Shown here: in pieces, positions 1 through 4,666 of the stretch
Layout of the letters: every line of letters begins with the position of its first letter
How positions within the stretch are numbered: position 1 is the first letter of the stretch
Assembly: GCA_944385455.1 (NCBI GenBank)
Contig: CALWXI010000056.1
Span: 1-11,151 of the forward strand
DNA from: an uncultured Oscillospiraceae bacterium
GTDB taxonomy: Bacteria; Bacillota; Clostridia; Oscillospirales; Oscillospiraceae
Reading direction: 5' to 3'
DNA length: 11,151 nt
Made by a program: the position numbers and the translations under genes
Notes under the pieces: generated by a model
Databases searched by the model: none
The model's input: only the letters and a program-made list of their open reading frames with translations
Told to the model about the DNA's origin: nothing

Positions 1-297
1 TGCCGGACGCTGGTGGCCGGCAAGAAACTGACGGGCATCTCCGGCACCGGCACGGTGCGGATCTACAACGCCACCTCCCGGCTGATCCAGGCGGAGGCCC
101 AGGCGCTGAAAAACGGGCAGGATCTGCGGCACACCCTGATCTCCAATCTGGATGATCCGGACAACCCCAGCAACCAGCGGATCTCCGTCACCGGCGTCAG
201 CTTCGATGACCTGACCCTGGCAGACTGGGAGGCCGCCAAACTGGGGCAGATCGAGGCGCCCTTTACCTTTGAGGACTTTGACGTTCTGGACAGCTGA
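1..297 (+). CDS. xkdM: Phage tail tube protein, XkdM-like (C-terminal part)
   Basis: Structural protein of the inner tail tube of a contractile (myovirus or PBSX-type) tail. The reading frame is open from base 1, so the gene starts upstream and only about 98 C-terminal residues are present. A GTG at 13 is an internal valine, not a start. The XkdM-like features are the GTGTVRIYNATS strand near the start, the stretch around NLDDPDNPSNQRISVTGV, and the C-terminal FTFEDFDVLDS, which closely resembles the end of B. subtilis XkdM. It is followed after 8 bases by the tail chaperone gene, which is the usual PBSX order (tube, then chaperone, then tape measure). The visible part shows no damage, but the downstream tape measure is broken, so the tail module is unlikely to be functional. 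Confidence 0.82.
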   Translation, partial: CRTLVAGKKLTGISGTGTVRIYNATSRLIQAEAQALKNGQDLRHTLISNLDDPDNPSNQRISVTGVSFDDLTLADWEAAKLGQIEAPFTFEDFDVLDS

Positions 298-311
298 CAG
301 GGGGAATGAAC

Positions 312-725
312 ATGGAACAGGAGATGACCGCACAGACAACCTGTGCCGACCCTTCCACCCTGGATCTGCTGTTGGGAGCGGACATCGTTTCCATCAAAAA
401 GAACCTGCCCACCGCCCGGTATGAGATCCCGCGGCTGAGCGAGGCCGCAGGCGTGCCGGTGGTATTCACACTGCGTGCCCTGTCCTATGGCCGGGTACAG
501 GAGTTCAAGCGCCTGACGGAGGAAGCGGACATCCAGATCCTGCTGGCAGGCTGCGCGGACCCGGATCTGAGGGCAGCGGCTTTGCAGGAGAAGTTCCAGG
601 GGGTGACCCCGGCAGAGTCGCTCAAGGCCATGCTGCTGCCGGGGGAGATCGCCGACCTGGCTATCGCAGTGGAAAAGCTGTCCGGCTACCGGCGGACCAC
701 CATTGAAGAAGTAAAAAACGGCTGA
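312..725 (+). CDS. xkdN: Phage tail assembly chaperone, XkdN-like (zero-frame product)
   Basis: Short tail assembly chaperone of the PBSX XkdN family, 137 residues. By analogy with lambda gpG it is expected to bind the tape measure protein during tail assembly. An ATG at 306 is also in frame, but AGGGG at 299-303 leaves about 8 bases to the ATG at 312 and only about 2 to the one at 306, so I chose 312. Recognisable features are the N-terminal segment ending in SIKKNLPTARYEIPRLSE, the FTLRALSYGRVQEFKRL segment, and the C-terminal LLPGEIADLAIAVEKLSGY, typical of this family. The gene ends with codons AAA AAC GGC TGA, which include a canonical -1 slippery heptamer, so a second longer product is expected. 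Position between the tube gene and the tape measure remnant fits the role. Confidence 0.8.
   Translation: MEQEMTAQTTCADPSTLDLLLGADIVSIKKNLPTARYEIPRLSEAAGVPVVFTLRALSYGRVQEFKRLTEEADIQILLAGCADPDLRAAALQEKFQGVTPAESLKAMLLPGEIADLAIAVEKLSGYRRTTIEEVKNG
713..719 (+). promoter_or_regulatory. Programmed -1 ribosomal frameshift site, A AAA AAC
   Basis: The zero-frame codons are GTA AAA AAC GGC TGA, so A AAA AAC fits X XXY YYZ in the correct phase, followed by G. Slipping back one base gives AAA AAA CGG CTG and bypasses the TGA at 723-725. I see no strong hairpin in the usual 5-9 base window downstream. A perfect 6-bp stem (TGCATA/TATGCA) lies further on, roughly 35 bases away. Confidence 0.78.
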
Positions 726-916
726 GGGAGGCGGAGGACCCGGAACTGGGCCTTGCATATTATCTGTATGCAGTCCACGGGGTGCTGCCGGGGGATTATT
801 ACCGGCGGAGCCAGGGCGAAAAAGACCTGATCTGGGCCTTTGCCTCCTATGAGGCGGAACAAAAGAGCGGGAAGCGCTTGCCGCGCTTCCCGCCCAGGAC
901 CAGGCACAGGAAATGA
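719..916 (+). CDS. -1 frame extension of the tail chaperone (GT-like), made by frameshift
   Basis: This is the -1 frame continuation of the chaperone gene, 65 codons from the slip site to the TGA at 914-916. It has no start or ribosome binding site of its own. It begins RLREAEDPELGLAYYLYAVH and contains the acidic and aromatic pattern (GVLPGDYYRR, then DLIWAFASYEAE) typical of second tail chaperone ORFs lying between the chaperone and the tape measure. The fused product would be about 201 residues. Its last 15 residues are basic and proline-rich and may be altered sequence. The stop TGA overlaps an ATG at 913 that probably began the tape measure gene. The fusion is inferred by analogy with lambda G/GT, since only the heptamer and the open frame can be seen. 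Confidence 0.72.
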   Translation, partial: RLREAEDPELGLAYYLYAVHGVLPGDYYRRSQGEKDLIWAFASYEAEQKSGKRLPRFPPRTRHRK

Positions 917-1032
917 TACTGCTTGAAGTGAGAAGCCGAAATGGAACAGCCGCTCCCGCGCGGGCGGGAACGGCCGGAGTGAACCGACAGGATCAGCGGA
1001 GCATGATGGCAATCAGCTTAATCCCGAAGTAA
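913..1032 (+). pseudogene. Probable 5' remnant of the tail tape measure gene
   Basis: The ATG at 913 overlaps the TGA of the chaperone extension (ATGA), as expected for a coupled tape measure gene. It opens a 39-codon frame beginning MILLEVRSRNGTAAPARAG and stopping at 1030-1032. The first 25 to 30 residues look like ordinary coding sequence. The last part coincides with the 3' end of the oppositely oriented small membrane peptide gene, so the phage-derived portion probably stops around 985-1000. A coding-like tape measure fragment resumes further right in a different phase. The assignment rests on position and start overlap, not on a sequence motif. Confidence 0.38.
949..974 (-). terminator. 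Possible terminator hairpin after the small membrane peptide gene
   Basis: An 11-bp inverted repeat (GCCGCTCCCGC / GCGGGAACGGC on the plus strand, one G-T wobble, 4-base loop) lies 18 bases beyond the stop of the minus-strand peptide gene. The following bases on the minus strand (TGTTCCATTTC) are only weakly T-rich. The same bases fall in the tape measure 5' frame, so the hairpin could be a by-product of GC-rich coding sequence. Confidence 0.4.
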
Positions 1033-1085
1033 AGGCTTCCAAGCACACCAATTCCAATCAAAATGAGAAACTGACGATTTGTCAT
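993..1085 (-). CDS. 30-residue single-span membrane peptide, possible toxin-like small protein
   Basis: An ATG at 1085 opens 30 codons to TGA at 993. The peptide begins MTNRQF, has one uninterrupted hydrophobic span from about residue 6 to 28 rich in Leu, Ile and Gly with a single lysine (K23), and ends in arginine. It would be a single transmembrane helix. The start is well supported: GAGGGAG ends 7 bases before the ATG, and a near-consensus promoter (TTGACA, 18 bp, TATGAT) lies directly upstream, giving a leader of only about 17 bases. The gene runs antisense within the broken tape measure region. A promoter this strong for so short a product in a prophage remnant recalls type I toxins or other small membrane effectors. 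I do not recognise the family and see no clear antisense antitoxin promoter, so the function is unknown. Confidence 0.6.
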   Translation of the reverse strand: MTNRQFLILIGIGVLGSLYFGIKLIAIMLR

Positions 1086-1108
1086 GCGGCATCTCCCTCT
1101 TTTGCTTC

Positions 1109-1138
1109 ATCATAGCACATGGTGAAAATACGTGTCAA
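1109..1138 (-). promoter_or_regulatory. Near-consensus sigma-70/SigA promoter for the small membrane peptide
   Basis: On the minus strand TTGACA (1133-1138) is a perfect -35 and TATGAT (1109-1114) a five-of-six -10, with an 18-bp spacer. The start point should be near 1102, just upstream of the GAGGGAG ribosome binding site. This is the best promoter match in the window. Confidence 0.75.
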
Positions 1139-1775
1139 GAAAGCGGGTGATCGTATCCCAAACGATTCCATTTTTTACAAGGCGGACGACCCACATCCCG
1201 CGTCCGTGGAGCAGGCGACCCAGGCGGCGCAGGGCCTCTCCGCAGCGGCGGGCGGCGCAGAAGATTCCCTTCAGGACGCGCTGAATGTAACGGGCAGCGC
1301 CCGGCAGGCCGCGGGAGAGGTGAAGGCCGTGACCCGGCAGATCGCGGCGGCTGACGCGGCGGGGGCGGGACTGTCCGGCACCATGGGGAAACTGATCCAG
1401 ACCGGCGGCATAGCCATGGCCGCCAATACAGCGGGAGATCTCGCGGGCGCGTACTTCGGCAGCGCCCACGGCGACGCGGCAGGAACCATCGCCTCCGGTG
1501 CGGCATCTGCCGCGCTTACCGGCGCGGCCATCGGCGGACTGCTGGGCGCGCTGGGCGGGGCCATCCAGACGTATGAAAAGCAGGACGAGGCCTACAAGGA
1601 CTGGTACCAGGGTCTCTATGAGCACGCGGGGAGCGAGACGGACCGGATGCTGACAGCGGGCCGCTCCTTTGCCCAGGAGACTCTGGGTCAGCCGGAGGCG
1701 GAGCTGAACGCCCTGCAGGGAACGCTGGACACCGCCGGAGGCGAGGGATATTCTCAAAGAGGTACTTATGGATAA
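1119..1775 (+). pseudogene. Tail tape measure protein fragment, both ends lost
   Basis: An open frame of 218 codons. Its apparent ATG at 1119 lies inside the minus-strand promoter and has no ribosome binding site, so it is not a real start. From about residue 28 the sequence looks like a phage tape measure: Ala, Gly and Gln-rich helices, then a Gly/Ala hydrophobic patch near residues 115-148 (GTIASGAASAALTGAAIGGL and on), then a charged helical segment (YEKQDEAYKDWYQGLYE). Tape measure proteins are normally several hundred to over a thousand residues, so most of it is missing. Tail-like sequence stops near 1748, where the opposite strand becomes Fic-gene sequence; the final residues (YSQRGTYG) are antisense read-through. 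No distal tail genes follow, so the prophage is deleted here. Confidence 0.6.
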
Positions 1776-1920
1776 CCTGCAGAGAGGAAAAAGTCCCAGC
1801 CTCCAGCTGATCCAGCAGGCCCTTCTCAAACAGCGCGACCGCTTTCTTTTTGCTGATCCGTTCCTCCTCGCGGGCAAGGTCGGCAGAGGATGCGAGTCCC
1901 AGTTTATTCTCGAGCGCCAT
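1749..1920 (-). pseudogene. Fic-family protein, N-terminal fragment only
   Basis: An ATG at 1920 with an excellent ribosome binding site (AAAGGAGGT, about 7 bases upstream) starts a frame beginning MALENKLGLASSADLAREEE, continuing through ISKKKAVALFEKGLLDQLEAGTF to IHKYLFENI. This is the N-terminus of bacterial Fic-domain proteins (AMP transferases), in which the next residues are normally a IYDFAGKIR-like motif. Homology stops near 1749 and the frame runs on, antisense through the tape measure fragment, to a stop at 1516. The catalytic HPFREGNGR loop and nearly the whole Fic core are therefore absent, and the residual chimera of about 134 residues cannot be an AMPylase. The intact start region suggests a relatively recent truncation. 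Confidence 0.75.
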
Positions 1921-1956
1921 GCCAATACCTCCTTTGCCTAAATGAAAACAAAAGGC

Positions 1957-2155
1957 AATTGATGGACAACGCCTTGTTCTCCCGAATGCCCCTGTTGCTG
2001 TAGTGGGGAACCGCCATGCTGACCAACACATGGTCATGCCCGATGATGCCCAGGTGGCCCACCAGCGTCCAGTTGGGTTTGCCGTCCACCATGGCTCCCA
2101 CGACCACCAAGGGAGCGGGATACAGAGCCAGTACAGAACCGATGTTCTTCTTCAT
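1957..2155 (-). pseudogene. Flavin reductase family protein, N-terminal fragment only
   Basis: An ATG at 2155, preceded by AAAGGCGGT, opens a frame starting MKKNIGSVLALYPAPLVVVG and going on through MVDGKPNWTLVGHLGIIGHD and SMAVPHYSNRGI to KALSIN. This matches the start of the FMN-binding split-barrel flavin reductases (DIM6/NTAB type, usually about 190 residues), which pass electrons from NAD(P)H to flavin. After about residue 66, near 1957, the similarity ends abruptly. The frame reads through the leader of the Fic fragment and stops at 1904, giving 83 residues in all. It lies downstream of the lipid-anchored flavodoxin on the same strand and was probably the last gene of that operon. Without most of the barrel it should be inactive. 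Confidence 0.72.
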
Positions 2156-2177
2156 AAAAAATACCGCCTTTCTCCGG

Positions 2178-2267
2178 TCACACGCCGGACTTTACATACA
2201 TGGTCTCATCCGGGAGCCGCTCCATGGTGGTCTCCTCGTCCCATCCCGGGATCATTGTGATCGCCAT
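2178..2267 (-). pseudogene. Small ORF of 29 residues, possibly the C-terminal remnant of a deleted gene
   Basis: A minus-strand ATG at 2267 gives a 29-residue hydrophilic product beginning MAITMIPGWDEETTMERL, ending at TGA 2178. An AAGGAGG lies about 18 bases upstream, too far for a normal ribosome binding site. The frame is open back to the flavodoxin stop. The sequence (tryptophan, acidic cluster, ending YVKSGV) reads like the tail of a real protein. An internal deletion that removed the start and body of a gene between the flavodoxin and the flavin reductase would explain both the stranded Shine-Dalgarno and the short tail. I do not recognise the family. Confidence 0.3.
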
Positions 2268-2303
2268 ATGCGGCAGACCCGCCGCCTCCTTCCTATCTGC
2301 CAG

Positions 2304-2981
2304 TTACAGCCCCAGCCCGTCCAACCAGGCAGTCACTTCACTCTGTGCATCCCCGAGGGTGCGCTCGGTGAAGGAGATGCCATCCAGGATCGACGCTCCT
2401 GCCACACTCTCCTCCAGCCCGGACAGACTGCTTCCAAAACCGCCGCTGGCGCTGGTGTTGAAGGGAACCAGCGTCTTACCGCTCCAGTCATAAGACTCCA
2501 CGAAGGTATAGACCGCCATGGGCGCGTCGCTCCACCAGTTGGGGTAGCCGACGAAGACTGTGTCATACTGGTCCCAGTTCTCTACCCGGCCTGCCAGCTC
2601 CGGACGCGCGGTGTCTGCCTGTTCCTGCCGGGCGATGTCCAGAAGTTCGTTGTAGTCGTCCGTGTACGGGGCCGCCGGGGCGATCTCAAACAGATCTCCG
2701 TCCGTCTCCTGCTGGATAATCCGCGCCACCTGCTCCGTGTTGCCGGACCAGGAAAAGTAGGCGATGAGGACGGAACCGGCATCCCCGGCATCAGGTGTTT
2801 CGCTCTTGGACGGTTCTACCGCTGGTGCTTCCGATTCAGAGGGGAAAGGTGTTTCCACCGGTGCGGAGCCGCCGCTGGAAACAGGCGGCTGGCCGATATT
2901 CTCCTGATCTCCGGCGCTGCCGCAGGCGGCCAGGGAAAAGGCCGCTGCCAGGGCCAGGAACAGAGAGGTCCATTTTCTCAT
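2304..2981 (-). CDS. Lipid-anchored flavodoxin
   Basis: Predicted 225-residue lipoprotein with a flavodoxin domain, acting in electron transfer or quinone/flavin reduction on the outer face of the membrane. I chose the ATG at 2981 (MRKWTSLF); a TTG two codons earlier is possible. AAGGAGG lies 10 bases upstream. Residues 1-20 are a lipoprotein signal peptide ending in the lipobox LAAC with Cys20. Residues 21-68 are a Ser/Pro/Glu-rich tether. The flavodoxin fold starts at about 70 with VLIAYFSWSGNTEQVA, whose SWSGNT (77-82) is the FMN phosphate loop; GYPNWWSDAP (145-154) is the conserved second flavin loop; NTSASGGFGSSL (175-186) is the third. It follows the MerR gene after 15 bases, so the two are probably cotranscribed. 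The family is usually cytoplasmic, so the lipid anchor is worth noting. Confidence 0.85.
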   Translation of the reverse strand: MRKWTSLFLALAAAFSLAACGSAGDQENIGQPPVSSGGSAPVETPFPSESEAPAVEPSKSETPDAGDAGSVLIAYFSWSGNTEQVARIIQQETDGDLFEIAPAAPYTDDYNELLDIARQEQADTARPELAGRVENWDQYDTVFVGYPNWWSDAPMAVYTFVESYDWSGKTLVPFNTSASGGFGSSLSGLEESVAGASILDGISFTERTLGDAQSEVTAWLDGLGL

Positions 2982-2996
2982 TGACAATCTTCCTCC

Positions 2997-3353
2997 TTAT
3001 GGTCTTTCCGTCTTCTTTCTCAGTTCATGGCGCAGGTAGTCCAATCGTTCCAGCTGACGCTCCCGGAAATGGATCTCATCCAGAGCGGCGGTCCGCTTTT
3101 GGTTGAGCATCTGAAGCCGCGCCATGCCGGAATCCTCCTGCTCCAGTAAGAGGCGCATATAGGTCTCCACTTCTTCCGTGGTAAAACCGATGTCATGCAG
3201 GGTCATGATGGTGCTGAGGCGTTCCAGATCCGTATCGTCATACTGCCAGGCACCCATGACTTTTTTTACCGCGCCGCACAGGCCCCAGCTTTCGTACTCT
3301 CTCAATACGTTCATTGGGATCTGGTACCGCTCACTCGCCTCTTGTATTGTCAT
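2997..3353 (-). CDS. MerR-family transcriptional regulator
   Basis: A 118-residue DNA-binding regulator that probably controls the adjoining flavodoxin gene and itself. The N-terminal winged helix begins MTIQEASERYQIPMNVLREY; its second part WQYDDTDLERLSTIMTLHDI (36-55) matches the MerR pattern of a Y-D-D-L helix, then GFTTEEVETYMRLL. Residues 70-115 form a long coiled coil (LLEQEDSGMARLQMLNQKR and onward) used for dimerisation. There is no cysteine cluster for metal binding, so a metal-sensing role is unlikely; a redox or small-molecule signal fits the flavodoxin context better. The ATG at 3353 has a GGGAG about 7 bases upstream. The effector is unknown. Confidence 0.85.
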   Translation of the reverse strand: MTIQEASERYQIPMNVLREYESWGLCGAVKKVMGAWQYDDTDLERLSTIMTLHDIGFTTEEVETYMRLLLEQEDSGMARLQMLNQKRTAALDEIHFRERQLERLDYLRHELRKKTERP

Positions 3354-3401
3354 ACCGTCACTCCCATGCGGAAAATTGCAGACATTCTGGATGCTTCTAA
3401 T

Positions 3402-3428
3402 GTAATATCACACGCAAAAAATGTCCAA
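3402..3428 (-). promoter_or_regulatory. Weak candidate promoter for the MerR-flavodoxin operon
   Basis: On the minus strand TTGGAC (3423-3428) and TATTAC (3402-3407) are separated by only 15 bp. MerR-controlled promoters more often have long 19-20 bp spacers, so this is tentative. The surrounding region, 3400-3475, is AT-rich compared with the rest of the window. Confidence 0.28.
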
Positions 3429-3502
3429 TACCTATTATGGATAACGAAAAATACAATTTGACTATTTTTAATTCATCGGTTATGAACCGCCTGCCGCTGC
3501 CT

Positions 3503-3525
3503 GCCATGCATCCTTTCCATGGCAA
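3503..3525. repeat. Inverted repeat TGCCATG-N9-CATGGCA in the gap upstream of the MerR gene
   Basis: Perfect 7-bp arms with a 9-bp centre. A second short dyad, CGGTT-ATG-AACCG, lies at 3478-3490. Neither has a T-tract, so they are not terminators. They could be operators for the MerR operon or chance. The rest of the 3354-3624 gap holds the MerR leader, an AT-rich stretch and the LysR-gene terminator; I see no other gene in it. Confidence 0.3.
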
Positions 3526-3553
3526 TGCAGAAAAAAATGCCCCCTGCACCCGC

Positions 3554-3588
3554 AAAAAAGCAGGCGTCCCCGTCAGGACGCCTGCTTT
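3554..3588 (-). terminator. Intrinsic terminator of the LysR gene
   Basis: A perfect 13-bp stem (AAAGCAGGCGTCC / GGACGCCTGCTTT) with a 6-base loop. On the minus strand the stem is followed by a run of six T. It lies 37 bases after the LysR stop and separates that transcript from the MerR operon, which runs in the same direction. Confidence 0.88.
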
Positions 3589-3624
3589 CCAAGCCGGACC
3601 CGGTAAAATATTATTGAACATCCA

Positions 3625-4512
3625 TCATGGATTTCCAGAAATATGGTTCTCGTATTTTTGAACAAAGGCGATAAAGGCGGATGCTGTGGGGGAAAACGCC
3701 TCCCCCTTTTTCCAGACAAATACGGTATCGGACTCCATCCGCGGAGAGAGGGGAAGAAAGCGAAGCCCCTGATAGTCACAGTCTAGCTTCAAGGTGATAA
3801 ACACGCCGATCCCCCGTTTGACCAAAAGCGTCATATTGTACGGAAGATTTCCGCTGACGGAGATCCTGACCTGCTCTGCGGCGGGACCAAGCCAGCGGCT
3901 GAATTCCTGCCGCACCAATTCCCGCCGGGTCAAAATCAGAGATTTTCCCACCAGATCCTGCGGGGAAATGCAGTCCTTTTCCGCACAGACATCCTCCTCG
4001 CTGACAAGGGCGCCCCACTGCTCCTTGACCGGAAAGCGGACAAAGGAATATTTGCTGATGTTAACGGGCTCCAGCAAAAGGCCGAAATCCAGGATGCCGC
4101 GTTCGATCCGCTCTTTGATATTGTCTGCGTTTCCGCTGTAGATTTGAAACTGAACATGGGGATGGAGCTTCTGAAATGCCGCCAGAATATCCGCCAGATG
4201 GGACATGGCTTGCAGTTCTCCGCTGCCGATGGAGATCTCCCCAGACAATTCCTCCTCCTTTTGGAGGAATTCCCGCTCTGTCTTGTCCGCCAGATCCACC
4301 AGTTCCTGCGCCCTGCGGCGCAGCAGCATTCCTTCATCCGTCAAGATGATCCGGTACTGGCTTCGGCGGAATAATTTGACGCCCAGTTCCTGTTCCAGCT
4401 GCATCAGCTGACGGGAAAGCGTGGGCTGCGTCACATGGAGCAGCGCCGCAGCCCGCGTGATGTTTTCCTCTCTGGCCGCGACCAGAAAATATCTCAAAAC
4501 GCGCAGCTCCAT
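3625..4512 (-). CDS. LysR-family transcriptional regulator
   Basis: A 295-residue regulator, normal length for the family. The ATG at 4512 (MELRVLRYFL) fits the conserved LysR N-terminus and has an AGGGAG about 5 bases upstream; the frame extends further back without a plausible start. The winged helix-turn-helix covers residues 1-60, with AAREENITRAAALLHVTQPT and LSRQLMQLEQELGVKLFRR as the classic recognition region. A linker helix follows to about 90, then the periplasmic-binding-like effector domain (ISIGSGELQAMSHLADILAA, later DFGLLLEPV and GIGVFITLKL). It is divergent from the aldo/keto reductase across a 154-bp gap that contains both promoters and a T-N11-A dyad, so it most likely activates that gene. 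The effector cannot be read from sequence. Confidence 0.93.
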   Translation of the reverse strand: MELRVLRYFLVAAREENITRAAALLHVTQPTLSRQLMQLEQELGVKLFRRSQYRIILTDEGMLLRRRAQELVDLADKTEREFLQKEEELSGEISIGSGELQAMSHLADILAAFQKLHPHVQFQIYSGNADNIKERIERGILDFGLLLEPVNISKYSFVRFPVKEQWGALVSEEDVCAEKDCISPQDLVGKSLILTRRELVRQEFSRWLGPAAEQVRISVSGNLPYNMTLLVKRGIGVFITLKLDCDYQGLRFLPLSPRMESDTVFVWKKGEAFSPTASAFIAFVQKYENHISGNP

Positions 4513-4540
4513 TCTGCTCCCTCCCTTCTCCATGTAAGAT

Positions 4541-4569
4541 ACCATACACATTGAAGTTCTGCAAGTCAA
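4541..4569 (-). promoter_or_regulatory. Promoter of the LysR gene
   Basis: On the minus strand TTGACT (4564-4569), 17-bp spacer, TATGGT (4541-4546). The expected start point is near 4534, about 20 bases before the ATG. The -35 ends 3 bp from the T-N11-A dyad, so the regulator binding there could also repress its own gene. Confidence 0.7.
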
Positions 4570-4571
4570 AG

Positions 4572-4586
4572 ATGCGCTCTCCGCAT
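4572..4586. promoter_or_regulatory. Candidate LysR-type regulator binding site (T-N11-A dyad)
   Basis: A perfect interrupted palindrome ATGCG-CTCTC-CGCAT carrying T-N11-A, with A/T-rich flanks that partly extend the symmetry. Its centre (4579) is about 66 bp upstream of the reductase start predicted from its -10, the typical place of a LysR recognition site. Confidence 0.62.
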
Positions 4587-4609
4587 TTTTGATTATTAAA
4601 TCCAAGTAT

Positions 4610-4638
4610 TTCACATTTTTAAGTGGGAGTGATATGCT
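4610..4638 (+). promoter_or_regulatory. Promoter of the aldo/keto reductase gene
   Basis: TTCACA (4610-4615), 17-bp spacer, TATGCT (4633-4638); the start point should be near 4645. The imperfect -35 suits a gene needing an activator, here probably the divergent LysR protein. Confidence 0.65.
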
Positions 4639-4666
4639 GTACAAAAATACAGCAGGGGGAATTCTT

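Noticed and set aside
1110..1925. Minus-strand frame of 271 codons across the tape measure fragment
   Set aside because: Arg/Gly-rich shadow of the phage frame, with no family signature and no ribosome binding site. The Fic fragment is in another frame.
2016..2984. Plus-strand frame of 322 codons opposite the flavodoxin and flavin reductase fragment
   Set aside because: The minus-strand lipobox and flavin-binding motifs are clear; the plus frame has no domain and no ribosome binding site.
3437..3661. Plus-strand frame of 74 codons in the MerR-LysR gap
   Set aside because: It runs through the LysR terminator stem, has no ribosome binding site, and has no protein-like pattern.
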